Shown one piece after another: positions 33,839 to 42,550 of a DNA stretch of 64,000 nt. How positions within the stretch are numbered: position 1 is the stretch's first letter; each line of letters starts with the position of its first letter. The translations under genes were made by a program, and so were the position numbers. Under the pieces are notes generated by a model. That model was not told the DNA's origin. It ran no database searches and worked only from the letters and a program-made list of their open reading frames with translations. Location: positions 1 through 64,000 of the forward strand of contig NZ_JASNWE010000007.1 of the NCBI RefSeq assembly GCF_030283145.1. The letters run 5' to 3'. Source of the stretch: Actinomadura xylanilytica (GTDB lineage: Bacteria > Actinomycetota > Actinomycetes > Streptosporangiales > Streptosporangiaceae).

Positions 33839-34987
33839 TCATTTGAAGATCGTGCCGAGGATGTCCACCACGAAGACCAGAGTGTCGTCGCCCTTGATCC
33901 CGGCCTGCGGGGCGCCGTTCTTGCCGTAGCCGTCGGCCGGCGGCAGCACGAGCATCACCCTGCTGCCGATCTTCTGGCCCATCAGCCCCTTGTCGAATCC
34001 GGGGACGGTGCCGCCGGTGCCGATCGGGAACTTGGCGGGCACGCCGCCGTTCTGCCAGCTCGAGTCGAAGACCTTGCCGTTCTTCCAGAGCTGGCCCTGG
34101 TAGTTGACCAGCGCCTCGTCGCCCTTGGCGAGCGCCTTGCCGTTGCCCTCGACCAGGACCTTGGTCTGGAGCTTGCCGGGCGCGTCCACCTTCTTCGGGA
34201 TCGTCACCTTGGGCGCCTGGCCGGGCTTGCCGGCCTCGACCTTGGGAAGGTCCTTGTCGTCGAGCTTCTTCTCGGTGCCCACCGGACCGGCGTTCTTGGG
34301 GGTGACGCCCTGCACGTCGACGACGAACACCAGCGAGTCGGTCGGGGAGAGCTGGAGCTGCTGGCCCTGCTCGCCGAAGCCGTCGGCCGGCGGGATCTCC
34401 AGGATCACCCGGCTGCCCGCGGTCTGCCCGAGCAGGCCCTTGTCGAGGCCCTTGACGCCGCTCTTGCCGACCACGAGCGGCTTGTCCTGGCCCTGCTGCT
34501 GCGCCTGCGCGGTGTAGGACGAGCCGACCTGCTTGTTCGTGCTCTTCTTCTTGGAGTCGTCGTCGTCCTGCGCCTTCGCCCACTGGTAGAAGGAGTACTT
34601 GACGAACACCGTGTCGCCGTCGGCGATCTTGGGGCCGCCGCCCCTGATCGAGGCGGTCGCCTTGAGCTTGGTCGCGGGAGCGAGGTTCTTGGGGATGCTG
34701 ACCTTGGGTTCCTTGCCGAACGCGCCCTTGGCCGTGATCTCCGGGTCGGGACGGGTCGCGAGGTACCAGCCGCCGGCGGCGATCGCCACGACGACCACGA
34801 GGATGCCCGCGATCATCACGTAGTTGCGGGTGCGCGCCTGCGAGGCGGTCAGTCCGGACGGCCGGGGCCCGCCGCCGCGTCCCGCGCTGATGCCGTGCGG
34901 GGTGAACTCCGGGCTGCGGATGTTCTTGGCGTTCGGCAGCTTGGCCTTGACCGCAGGCTCACCCCGGGGCTTGTCATCCTCTGACAT
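33839..34987 (-). CDS. membrane-anchored double-domain FKBP-type peptidyl-prolyl isomerase
   Basis: A 382-residue protein that speeds proline isomerisation during folding of secreted proteins. A short basic cytoplasmic stretch precedes one membrane helix (about 57-77, MIAGILVVVVAIAAGGWYL). Two FKBP domains follow outside. The second (about 265-382) is canonical: VNYQGQLWKNGKVFDSSWQN, VPGFDKGLMGQKIGSRVML, PPADGYGKNGAP, LVFVVDILG. The first (about 110-250) has the same core (VKGLDKGLLGQTAGSRVILE, IPPADGFGEQG) but replaces the FDSS flap with a longer Lys/Ser/Gln-rich stretch, so it may be less active. An ATG start; the gene stands alone between a terminator and the tRNA-Arg gene. Confidence 0.93.
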   Translation of the reverse strand: MSEDDKPRGEPAVKAKLPNAKNIRSPEFTPHGISAGRGGGPRPSGLTASQARTRNYVMIAGILVVVVAIAAGGWYLATRPDPEITAKGAFGKEPKVSIPKNLAPATKLKATASIRGGGPKIADGDTVFVKYSFYQWAKAQDDDDSKKKSTNKQVGSSYTAQAQQQGQDKPLVVGKSGVKGLDKGLLGQTAGSRVILEIPPADGFGEQGQQLQLSPTDSLVFVVDVQGVTPKNAGPVGTEKKLDDKDLPKVEAGKPGQAPKVTIPKKVDAPGKLQTKVLVEGNGKALAKGDEALVNYQGQLWKNGKVFDSSWQNGGVPAKFPIGTGGTVPGFDKGLMGQKIGSRVMLVLPPADGYGKNGAPQAGIKGDDTLVFVVDILGTIFK

Positions 34988-35224
34988 GTTTCCTCACTCG
35001 CTCCGGGATCGACGACATCACGAAAGTGACCACCCTTCCAGTGCCGGTCTAAGCCCAGCGTGAAAACCGTGCAAAGGAGGCCGACCCGCAATCTACCGGT
35101 CGTGCTCTCGGCCGACAGGGGCGCACGGTGGGGGTGCAGAGGTACGCAGGATACTGCGCCGAGGCGGATGCTGTGGCGTTCAGTGGTCGCCACCTTCACG
35201 GTGAGTCACCGTGAAGGTGGGTGG

Positions 35225-35298
35225 CGCGCCCGGCAGGATTCGAACCCGCGACCGTCGGATTAGAAGTCCGATGCTCTATCCAGCTGAGCTACGGGCGC
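35225..35298 (-). tRNA. tRNA-Arg (anticodon TCT)
   Basis: The minus strand folds as a 74-nt tRNA. Acceptor GCGCCCG (35298-35292) pairs with CGGGCGC (35232-35226), with discriminator G. The D-arm is AGCTCAGCTGGATAGAGC, the anticodon loop is CTTCTAA with anticodon TCT, and the T-arm is GGTTCGAATCC. A CCA end is encoded at 35224-35222. Confidence 0.97.
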
Positions 35299-35519
35299 CC
35301 ATAAATCGGCCCTGACCTGCGAAGACGTGCCCCCCGGTGGATCTGGGGTGGGCGTCTGGCGCGGGCCGGCCTGCATCCGGCACCCTCCCGGGCACCGGGA
35401 CACAGTGTAAGGCTGAGCGTCTTTCGGCTCCACATCTATAGCGGCCCAAGATCGGGCCAGGTCGGCCGCCGCGCCGTCCGCGGGGCTCGATACCGCGCCG
35501 GACCGGGGCTTGAGGACGT

Positions 35520-36119
35520 TCAGGCATCTCCCCAGTAGAGGTGGTGGGCCAGGGCCTCGGGGGTCCAGCCCCTGGCGGCGACCCGCGACTTCTCCACGCG
35601 CACCGCGGGGTTGAACCGCGTGGCGGCGGCGGCCGTCCTCTTGTGGTCCAGCCGCCAGCCGTCGATCTCCCGCCAGGCCAGGGGCGGGCCGCCTTCCTCG
35701 GGCGGGCCGAGGATGTACACGCGCCTGCCGGACTTTCCGCGCGTCCAGGGATAGGTGCCGCCGCCCACCCGGCCGTGGCGGGTGACGATGTGGATCGCCG
35801 CGATCCTCTCCCAGGGGACCGGCGTCCTGGCCGGCGGGTCGACGTCGACGCCCTCGGCCGTGACGGCGAACGCGGCCTCGCGCCGCAGGGAGAGCCTCAG
35901 CGCGCGCGGGAACCGTCGCAGGACGTGGCGGAGGATCAGAACGAGAAGGAACGCCAGGAGAACGAGGGCGACGCGGTCCCGCGCGTCGTCCGGCGTGAGG
36001 AGCCCGCCGGCCGCCCCGCCGGCGACGAGCGCCGCGCAGAGGGCGGCGGCGAGGCAGAGCCGGGCCGGGGGCCACCAGCCGTACCGGGCCTCGTATGCGG
36101 CGTTCTCCGGATTGCGCAT
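35520..36119 (-). CDS. small membrane protein with a PH-like cytoplasmic part
   Basis: A 199-residue protein with two adjacent membrane helices (about 18-40, PARLCLAAALCAALVAGGAA, and about 48-64, VALVLLAFLLVLILRHVL). About 130 soluble residues follow, in which VTAEGVDVDPPARTPVPWER, IAAIHIVTRHGR and RRVYILGPPEEG look like strands of a bacterial PH-type domain. No catalytic motif is visible and the function is unknown. The gene stands alone, about 220 bp from the tRNA-Arg gene. Those 220 bp hold nothing I recognise. Confidence 0.7.
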   Translation of the reverse strand: MRNPENAAYEARYGWWPPARLCLAAALCAALVAGGAAGGLLTPDDARDRVALVLLAFLLVLILRHVLRRFPRALRLSLRREAAFAVTAEGVDVDPPARTPVPWERIAAIHIVTRHGRVGGGTYPWTRGKSGRRVYILGPPEEGGPPLAWREIDGWRLDHKRTAAAATRFNPAVRVEKSRVAARGWTPEALAHHLYWGDA

Positions 36120-36483
36120 ATGACTTTTGACGCCGGTTCCGCACCGCGGGTTCGGCTCGGGTCGTCCAAGAAATCACCGCCCATCATCGGCGTCCGCCCC
36201 GGCTGGGGAATCCGGTGGCGGCCGACATCGGCTACGAAACAATTCCGCTGCCCCGGCAGCGTTCCCCTATGGGGTCGTGGCCTGTCAGCGGCCATGACGG
36301 ACGTCATACGTCCCGATATTCGCGCATTACTCAAAGGGGCTTAGATGGCCTGCCGGTGTCGTAGGTTCGGTACAAAATAAAGCCTGTTGTGGAAGGTTGT
36401 CCTGCTGCTATGGTCACGCGGATGCGGCCTTCCATTCAGATTGATTTACGGTCATTCCTCGGGCTGCTGGAACGGGCCCTGGA
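36120..36483. other. 364-bp divergent intergenic region
   Basis: Separates two divergent genes. The only promoter-like element I can point to is TTGTGG (36387-36392) and TATGGT (36409-36414) with a 16-bp spacer, reading towards the plus-strand gene. The stretch 36295-36400 is less GC-rich than its surroundings. Confidence 0.35.
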
Positions 36484-37623
36484 ATGCTGACCCCGCCGCA
36501 TCCCTTCACCGGCCGGATCCATACGGAGGTCCGCGCGGGGATGGCGATGGAGCCCGGCGAGGCCAGAGCGGAGCGACTGGAGCGGCTGGTGGCGCGCGCT
36601 GAGGCGGACGGCGGCCCGTACGCCCTGATCGACACGCGGGTCGCCTACCTGTACGCGCGCTGCCACCCGTTCGGGCGGCCGGAGGACGCTCTCGCCGCCT
36701 TGGCCCCGTGCCTGGAGCTGTACAGGGCGGCGCCGGAGCGCTTTGGCGAATGGCATCGGGACAGGTTCTGGGAGTCGTTCCGGAGGCTCACGCTCACCAT
36801 GCTGGTCGGGCCCGGCCAGCGGGCCTCCTGGCTGCGCGCGGTCGTGGACGACCTGCGCTTCTGCCGCCGGCCCGGCCACAGAACGGACATGGAGGACGTC
36901 CATCTGGCCGAGTTGCTGCTGGAGTGGCGGGTCGGGAACGTCGCCGCGGCCGAGGAGGCGATCCGCCTGATCCTCGCCTGCGGTCCCAGGGAGGGGAACC
37001 AGTGGGGACGGGTGGGGGCCCTGGCCGGTTTTCTGGCCGACCTCGGCCGCGACGCCGAGGCGATCGAGTCGCTGGAACCGGCGCTGACCGGCTCGGTGCC
37101 CGTCCGCGAAGACGGCGATCCGGCCCGCTTCGCCGACCATCTGCTGCTGCCGTACCTGCGCACCGGCCGTGCCGAAGAGGCGGGCGCGCTGCACGCCCGC
37201 ACCTGGCGCGGGCGGCTGACGGGATTTCGCCTCGCCTCGCACCTGGAGTTCTGCGCCCGGACCGGGAACGAGGAGCGCGGACGCGAGATCCTGCACCGCC
37301 ATCTCGAACCCCTGGCGGACGATCTCGGCAGCATCCTGCGGATTCGCGAGTACGCCGCCGCCGCCCTCCTGTGCCGCCGGCTGGCCGAGAGCGGCCGATG
37401 GGACGATCCGTGGACCTGGCCTGAGGACAACGGGACCGCCGGCGGCGACATCGGCGGTGACGGAGAGACATGGACCTATGCCGAACTGCACGAGGAATTC
37501 CGGGACGACGTGCTGAGCCTCGCCGACCACATGGCCGACAGTGACGGCACGGCCTGCATACGTGAGCGGATGGGCGCTCTGATGGACGCCGGGCCGATCG
37601 TGGCACACCTCCCGCTGCCCTGA
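36484..37623 (+). CDS. uncharacterised helical-repeat (TPR-like) protein
   Basis: A 379-residue soluble protein made almost entirely of predicted amphipathic helices in pairs, with TPR-like spacing. Examples are RLERLVARAEADGGPYALID, LAELLLEWRVGNVAAAEEAI and ALAGFLADLGRDAEAIESLE. It probably serves as a protein-binding scaffold. No enzymatic motif, signal peptide or membrane helix is present. The start is uncertain: ATG 36484 has only GGAA upstream, and in-frame ATGs at 36541 and 36547 are alternatives. A 9-bp-arm inverted repeat lies just downstream, ahead of the next gene on the same strand. Confidence 0.6.
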   Translation: MLTPPHPFTGRIHTEVRAGMAMEPGEARAERLERLVARAEADGGPYALIDTRVAYLYARCHPFGRPEDALAALAPCLELYRAAPERFGEWHRDRFWESFRRLTLTMLVGPGQRASWLRAVVDDLRFCRRPGHRTDMEDVHLAELLLEWRVGNVAAAEEAIRLILACGPREGNQWGRVGALAGFLADLGRDAEAIESLEPALTGSVPVREDGDPARFADHLLLPYLRTGRAEEAGALHARTWRGRLTGFRLASHLEFCARTGNEERGREILHRHLEPLADDLGSILRIREYAAAALLCRRLAESGRWDDPWTWPEDNGTAGGDIGGDGETWTYAELHEEFRDDVLSLADHMADSDGTACIRERMGALMDAGPIVAHLPLP

Positions 37624-37646
37624 CCGGAGGTCCCCCTTTAGGCAGT

Positions 37647-37690
37647 GATATGACGGTTGCGGGGGCGGAGGGGTGCGTTGGCGTCATATC
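37647..37690. promoter_or_regulatory. long-spaced inverted repeat upstream of the phosphotransferase gene
   Basis: GATATGACG (37647-37655) and CGTCATATC (37682-37690) are perfect 9-bp inverted arms separated by 26 bp, ending 10 bp before the likely start of the next gene. They could be paired regulator half-sites or an RNA stem in the leader. Confidence 0.5.
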
Positions 37691-37700
37691 TTTGGTGTTC

Positions 37701-38495
37701 GTGGCGGTGAACATTGAGGTGCCGCTCTCCGGCGGGGATGTCACGGAGGGCGTTGTGCGGGTCGGCGAGACGGTGCGGCGGCCGATGCGCCCGCACAGTC
37801 CGGCGGTGCACGGATTGCTGCGGCATCTGGAGCGGGTCGGGTTCGAGGGGGCGCCGCGGGTGCTCGGGATCGACGAGCGCGGACGGGAGATCCTCAGCTG
37901 GGTCCCCGGTAGCGCGCCGCACCGGCCGCTGCCCCGGTACGCGGTGACGAACGACGCGCTGCGCGGGGTGGCCGCGCTGCTGCGGGACTACCACGACGCG
38001 GTCGGCCCGTACGTCCCGCCGCCGGACGCGCCTTGGGACACCGCGGCCTCCAACCTGGACGGGCCGCCCGAGCTGATCGGGCACTGCGACGTCACCCCCG
38101 ACAACGTGGTGTTCCGGGCCGGCCGGCCCTGCGCGCTGATCGACTTCGACCTGGCGCGGCCCACCACCCGGCTGTACGACGTGGTGACCACGCTCAGGCA
38201 CTGGGCGCCGATCGCCGATCCGGCCGACCGCGACGCCCTGCTGTACGGCGCGGACGTCGGCAGGAGGATCCGGCTGTTCTGCGACGCCTACGGGTTGGAC
38301 CGTGACACCCGCCGCGAGGTGCTGCCCGCGGCCAGGATCCGGTTCGAGCGCTCCTACCGGGCGATGCGCGAGCGCGCGGAGTGCGTGGGCGGCGGCTGGG
38401 CACGCATCTGGCACGGCGGGGCGGGCCCGCGGATCCGCCGGGCGCAGGACTGGCTGGAACGCAACTGGGACGACCTGGACGCCAGCCTCGGCTGA
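37701..38495 (+). CDS. phosphotransferase (APH) family protein
   Basis: About 264 residues of the aminoglycoside/choline kinase-like fold. The N-terminal SGGDVTEGVVRVGETVRRP segment is typical of an actinobacterial APH subgroup. The catalytic motif reads IGHCDVTPDNVVF, so the usual HGD is HCD with the Asp and the later Asn kept. LIDFDLARPTTRLYDV provides the metal-binding Asp. It should phosphorylate a small molecule with ATP; resistance is not implied. The start is uncertain: GTG 37701 or 37707 suits the expected N-terminus, whereas ATG 37650 lies inside the inverted repeat. Confidence 0.82.
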   Translation: MAVNIEVPLSGGDVTEGVVRVGETVRRPMRPHSPAVHGLLRHLERVGFEGAPRVLGIDERGREILSWVPGSAPHRPLPRYAVTNDALRGVAALLRDYHDAVGPYVPPPDAPWDTAASNLDGPPELIGHCDVTPDNVVFRAGRPCALIDFDLARPTTRLYDVVTTLRHWAPIADPADRDALLYGADVGRRIRLFCDAYGLDRDTRREVLPAARIRFERSYRAMRERAECVGGGWARIWHGGAGPRIRRAQDWLERNWDDLDASLG

Positions 38496-38562
38496 CCCGG
38501 ACGAGGACCGGCCAGCCGCCGGCCGGACGGAGGCGGGGCCGGCGGGCGGACCGGGCGAGGGG

Positions 38563-38913
38563 TCAGCTGATCAGCCGGAAGATGAGGGTGCACAGGGCGA
38601 GCACCGCGGCGATGGCCGCGGGCCCCATCAGGGCGGGGGAGTCGCCCGACCGGTGGTGCACGAACAGCGCGCCCGCCATCAGGAGCAGCAGGCAGGCCGC
38701 GGCCAGGACGCCGAGCCAGACGACCCCGAGGCCGATCAGCAGGCCGAGCGCCCCGAGCAGCTCGGCCACGCCGATGAGCCGGTAGCCGTCCCACCGGATG
38801 CCGAAGTGCTCGGCGGCCTCGACCTGCTGCTCGGCGCCGGTCAGCTTGGTGACGCCGACGAAGGCGAACAGCGCCGCGGTCACGACCGAGAAGATCACAG
38901 TGAAGGCGTACAC
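38563..38913 (-). CDS. DoxX-like membrane protein
   Basis: A 116-residue integral membrane protein with four predicted helices, of the DoxX_2 type. It begins FTVIFSVVTAALFAFVGVTK, contains the family-like GIRWDGYRLIGVAELLGALG and ends with PAAIAAVLALCTLIFRL. Members are poorly characterised; some are linked to redox or thiol functions. The gene stands alone, about 100 bp from the divergent cobD gene. That short gap has no cobalamin riboswitch. Confidence 0.85.
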   Translation of the reverse strand: MYAFTVIFSVVTAALFAFVGVTKLTGAEQQVEAAEHFGIRWDGYRLIGVAELLGALGLLIGLGVVWLGVLAAACLLLLMAGALFVHHRSGDSPALMGPAAIAAVLALCTLIFRLIS

Positions 38914-39014
38914 ACGGGGACGATTCCCGCCGGATCACCGCGTCACGCCCCGCTTGATCAAGACTTGACGCGGGCGGCCGGGGCCGCGACGGTGCCGTAT
39001 ACGCCATATCGTCT

Positions 39015-40046
39015 ATGACCGTGACGGCGTACATGAGCAGGGCGAGGGCGGCGGGGCTGCTCCTCGGCACGGCGCTGGACGCGGCGTTCGGCGATCCGCG
39101 GCGCGGGCATCCGGTGGCGGCCTTCGGCAGTGCGGCGTCGGCGCTGGAGCGCCGCCTCCACGGCGACTCGCGCGCGCGGGGCGTGCTGTTCGCGGGCGGG
39201 CTCGTGGCGGGCGCCGCGGCGCTGGGGCTGGCCGCCGAGCGCGGGACGCGGCGGCGGCCCGTGCTCCGCGCCGGGGTCACGGCGGCGGCGACGTGGGCCG
39301 TCCTCGGCGGCACGTCCCTCGGCAGGGAGGGTCGCCGAATGGCCCGTTCGCTGGACGAGGGGGATCTCGACGCCGCGCGCGCCCGGCTGTCCCACCTGTG
39401 CGCGCGCGACCCGGCCGGACTGGACGCCCCGGCGCTGGCCCGCGCCACGGTCGAGTCGGTGGCGGAGAACACCTCCGACGCCGCGATCGCGCCGCTGCTG
39501 TGGGGCGCGGTGGCCGGGGTCCCGGGGCTGCTCGCCTACCGGGCGGTCAACACGCTGGACGCGATGGTCGGCTACCGGAGCCCCCGCTACGCGAGGTTCG
39601 GGTGGGCCTCGGCCCGCCTCGACGACGCGGCGAACTGGGTTCCCGCACGGGTGACCGGCCTGCTCACCGTGGCCTGCGCGCCGCTCGCCGGCGGTGACCG
39701 GGGCGCGGCGTGGCGGGTGCTGCGCCGCGACGGCGGCGCGCATCCCAGCCCGAACGCCGGACGCTGCGAGGCCCCGTTCGCGGGGGCGCTGGGCGTGCGG
39801 CTCGGCGGCGTCAACGCCTACGGCGGGCGGGCCGAGCACCGTCCCGTGCTCGGGGACGGCCGTGCCCCCGAGGTCGCCGACGTCCACCGCGCCGTCCGGC
39901 TGTCGGCCGCCGTCAGCGCGTCCGCCGCCGTCCTGGCCGCCGCGGTCGCCGGGATGGCCGGGCTCGCCGAGAGCCCAGGGAGAGCGGGGGGCGCCGAGAG
40001 CGCGGGGAGCGGCGCCTGCGCCGCCCTCGGGGGAGGGACGCGATGA
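39015..40046 (+). CDS. cobD: adenosylcobinamide-phosphate synthase CobD/CbiB
   Basis: A 343-residue integral membrane enzyme that joins adenosylcobyric acid to aminopropanol (phosphate) late in cobalamin synthesis. Hallmarks are GTALDAAFGDPRRGHPVAAF near the N-terminus, VESVAENTSDAAIAPLLWG, YRAVNTLDAMVGYR and SPRYARFGWASARLDDAANW. The following PSPNAGRCEAPFAGALGVRLG block is also conserved. The C-terminus carries an Ala/Gly-rich tail. Its TGA overlaps the cobQ ATG as ATGA at 40043-40046, so the two are one translational unit. No corrin riboswitch is visible upstream. Confidence 0.95.
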   Translation: MTVTAYMSRARAAGLLLGTALDAAFGDPRRGHPVAAFGSAASALERRLHGDSRARGVLFAGGLVAGAAALGLAAERGTRRRPVLRAGVTAAATWAVLGGTSLGREGRRMARSLDEGDLDAARARLSHLCARDPAGLDAPALARATVESVAENTSDAAIAPLLWGAVAGVPGLLAYRAVNTLDAMVGYRSPRYARFGWASARLDDAANWVPARVTGLLTVACAPLAGGDRGAAWRVLRRDGGAHPSPNAGRCEAPFAGALGVRLGGVNAYGGRAEHRPVLGDGRAPEVADVHRAVRLSAAVSASAAVLAAAVAGMAGLAESPGRAGGAESAGSGACAALGGGTR

Positions 40047-41545
40047 GCGGGGCGCTGCTGGTCGCCGGGACGACGTCCGACGCGGGCAAGAGCGTCCTCA
40101 CGGCGGGGCTGTGCCGCTGGCTGGCCCGGCAGGGGGTGCGGGTCGCGCCGTTCAAGGCGCAGAACATGTCGCTCAACTCGATGGTCACCGCGGACGGCGC
40201 GGAGATCGGCCGGGCGCAGTACACCCAGGCGCTCGCCGCCGGGGTGGAGCCGCGCGCGATCATGAATCCGGTGCTGCTCAAGCCGGGCAGCGACCGGCGC
40301 AGCCAGGTGGTGGTGCTGGGCCGCCCGATCGCCGAGGTGGACGCGCTGGAGTACGGCGCGCACAAGGAGCGGCTCCGCCGGGTCGTGGCCGACAGCCTGG
40401 CCGAGCTGCGGGCCGCGCACGACGTGGTGGTCTGCGAGGGCGCCGGGTCCCCCGCGGAGATCAACCTGCGCGCCGGCGACCTCGCCAACATGGGCCTGGC
40501 CCGCGCGGCCGGACTCCCGGTGATCGTGGTCGCCGACATCGACCGCGGCGGGGTGTTCGCCTCGCTGTACGGGACGGTGGCGCTGCTGGAGCCGGCCGAC
40601 CAGGCGCTGGTCGCGGGCTTCGTGATCAACAAGTTCCGCGGCGCCGCCGAGCTGCTGGCCCCCGGGCTGGAGCAGCTCCGCGCCCTGACCGGGCGGCCGA
40701 CGCTCGGCGTGCTGCCCTGGACGCTCGGCCTCTACCTCGACTCGGAGGACACGCTCGCGCTGGACGCCCCCCGTCCGGCCGCCGCCGCGCCGTACGGGCG
40801 GCAGACGCTGCGGGTGGCGGTGGTGCGGTTCCCGCGCGTCTCCAACTTCACCGACCTGGACGCGCTGGAGTGCGAGCCGGGCGTCACGGTGCGGTACGCG
40901 GCGAGTCCCGGCGACCTCGACGACGCCGACCTGGTCGTCCTGCCGGGCACCCGGGCGACGGTGAGCGACCTGGCGTGGCTGCGGGAGAAGGGCCTGGCCG
41001 CCGAGATCGCCCGCCGCGCCGCCGAGGACCGCCCGGTCCTGGGGATCTGCGGCGGCTACCAGATGCTGGCCCGCCGGATCGACGACGACGTCGAGTCCGG
41101 GGCCGGCCGGGTGGACGGCCTGGGGCTGCTCCCGACCATGGTGACCTTCGCCGACGACAAGATCCTCGGCCGTCCCACCGGCCGCGCCTACGGCGAGCCC
41201 GTCCGCGCGTACGAGATCCACCACGGCCTGGTCGACGTGGAGGGGGGCGAACCGTTCCTGGACGGCTGCCGCCTGGGCGCCGTCTACGGGACGACCTGGC
41301 ACGGCGCGCTGGAGAACGACGGGTTCCGCCGCGCCTTCCTCGCCGATGTCGCCCGCCGCGCCGGACGCGACTTCACCCCCGCGCCGGACGTGTCGTTCGC
41401 CCGGCTGCGCGAGGCCACCCTGGACGCGCTCGGCGACCTGGTCGAGGAGCACCTGGACACGGACGCGCTGTGGCGGATCATCGAGGGCGGGGCCCCGGCG
41501 GGCCTGCCGGTCGTCCCGCCGGGCGGTGCCCCGCCGATCCCCTGA
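40043..41545 (+). CDS. cobQ: cobyric acid synthase CobQ
   Basis: A 500-residue cytoplasmic enzyme that amidates four side chains of adenosylcobyrinic acid a,c-diamide, using glutamine and ATP. The N-terminal dethiobiotin-synthetase-like ATPase has AGTTSDAGKSVLTAGLCRWL with the P-loop, then PFKAQNMSLNS and NPVLLKPGSD. The C-terminal type I glutaminase domain (about 255-460) contains nucleophile Cys336 (LGICGGYQML) and the catalytic His in YEIHHGLVD. The length is usual. It is translationally coupled to cobD by a 4-bp overlap. Other cob genes are not in the window. Confidence 0.97.
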   Translation: MSGALLVAGTTSDAGKSVLTAGLCRWLARQGVRVAPFKAQNMSLNSMVTADGAEIGRAQYTQALAAGVEPRAIMNPVLLKPGSDRRSQVVVLGRPIAEVDALEYGAHKERLRRVVADSLAELRAAHDVVVCEGAGSPAEINLRAGDLANMGLARAAGLPVIVVADIDRGGVFASLYGTVALLEPADQALVAGFVINKFRGAAELLAPGLEQLRALTGRPTLGVLPWTLGLYLDSEDTLALDAPRPAAAAPYGRQTLRVAVVRFPRVSNFTDLDALECEPGVTVRYAASPGDLDDADLVVLPGTRATVSDLAWLREKGLAAEIARRAAEDRPVLGICGGYQMLARRIDDDVESGAGRVDGLGLLPTMVTFADDKILGRPTGRAYGEPVRAYEIHHGLVDVEGGEPFLDGCRLGAVYGTTWHGALENDGFRRAFLADVARRAGRDFTPAPDVSFARLREATLDALGDLVEEHLDTDALWRIIEGGAPAGLPVVPPGGAPPIP

Positions 41546-41557
41546 CCCGCTGGCGGG

Positions 41558-42550
41558 TCACTTGATGAAGCCCTGCGCGCGCATCCAGTCGCGGGCGACG
41601 AACACCGGGTCGTCGCCGTCGACGTCGACCTTGCTGTTCAGGGTCCGCATGACCTCGGTGGTCAGCTTCGGGCTGATCTGGGCGAAGATCGGGGTCAGCT
41701 CCGGATGGGCCTTGAGGACGGACTCCCGCACGGTGATCGCCGGGTTGTAGTTGGGGAAGAAGTGCTTGTCGTCCTTGAGCACCTTCAGGTCGAGCGCCTG
41801 GATACGGCCGTCGGTCGCGGTGACCTGGCCGAAGGTGCACTTGCCATTCTTCACCGAGTTGTAGACGACGCCGGCCGACATCTGCATGACGTTCTTGGCG
41901 GGCACGCCCGACCCGTACTTGAGCCCGTACGCGGCGAGCATGCCGCGCAGGCCGTCGTTGCGGGAGAAGAACTCCGGCTCGGTGCAGATGGTCCGCTGCC
42001 CGACCGGGACACTGGACAGCTGCGACAGGTCGGTCAGCCCGTACTTGCGCTGCGTCGCGGGCGAGACGGCGATTGTGTAGGTGTTGTTGAGCGGCGCGGG
42101 CGGCGGCAGCCAGGCGATGTGGTGCTTCTTCAGGTCGAGCGCCGCCACCGCGTCGAACTGCCGCTGCGGGTCGACGATCGGCTCGGTCCGGCCGAGGTAG
42201 GTGATCCAGCCGGTCCCGGTGTACTCCCACATCAGGTCGTTGTCGCCGCCGGTGATCGACAGGCGGGCGGTCACGCTGCCCTGCACGTTGGTGTTGTCCT
42301 GCACCTTCGCGCCCGCGGCGGTCAGCGCCAGCACGGCGAGCTTGCCGAGCACGATCTGCTCGGTGAACTCCTTGGAGGTGACCCGGAGCCTGGCGCCCTC
42401 CAGGTTCTTGATCGGTTTGATCGTGCCGGGCTCGATCGCGGGCAGGAACGCCGAGGCCGGCTTCAGCCCGCACCCGCTCAGCCCGAGCGTGGCCGGGCCG
42501 AGCAGGACGGCGCCGAGCAGCGCGAGCGTGGGGTGCGCGCGGCGCATCAC
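41558..42550 (-). CDS. osmoprotectant ABC transporter substrate-binding lipoprotein (OpuAC/OpuCC-like)
   Basis: A lipoprotein of about 330 residues with lipobox GLSGC near residue 26, so it is tethered outside the membrane. The type 2 binding fold shows RLRVTSKEFTEQIVLGKLAV, DLMWEYTGTGWITYLG and the conserved NTYTIAV. These match quaternary-amine binders for glycine betaine, choline or carnitine. It is the last gene of a four-gene minus-strand operon. The start overlaps the permease stop in GTGATG: GTG 42550 or ATG 42547 are both possible. The ligand needs testing. Confidence 0.92.
   Translation of the reverse strand: MMRRAHPTLALLGAVLLGPATLGLSGCGLKPASAFLPAIEPGTIKPIKNLEGARLRVTSKEFTEQIVLGKLAVLALTAAGAKVQDNTNVQGSVTARLSITGGDNDLMWEYTGTGWITYLGRTEPIVDPQRQFDAVAALDLKKHHIAWLPPPAPLNNTYTIAVSPATQRKYGLTDLSQLSSVPVGQRTICTEPEFFSRNDGLRGMLAAYGLKYGSGVPAKNVMQMSAGVVYNSVKNGKCTFGQVTATDGRIQALDLKVLKDDKHFFPNYNPAITVRESVLKAHPELTPIFAQISPKLTTEVMRTLNSKVDVDGDDPVFVARDWMRAQGFIK

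Noticed and set aside
38914..39014. Possible cobalamin riboswitch before cobD
   Set aside because: The gap is only about 100 bp and lacks the conserved cobalamin-box core; too short for the element.
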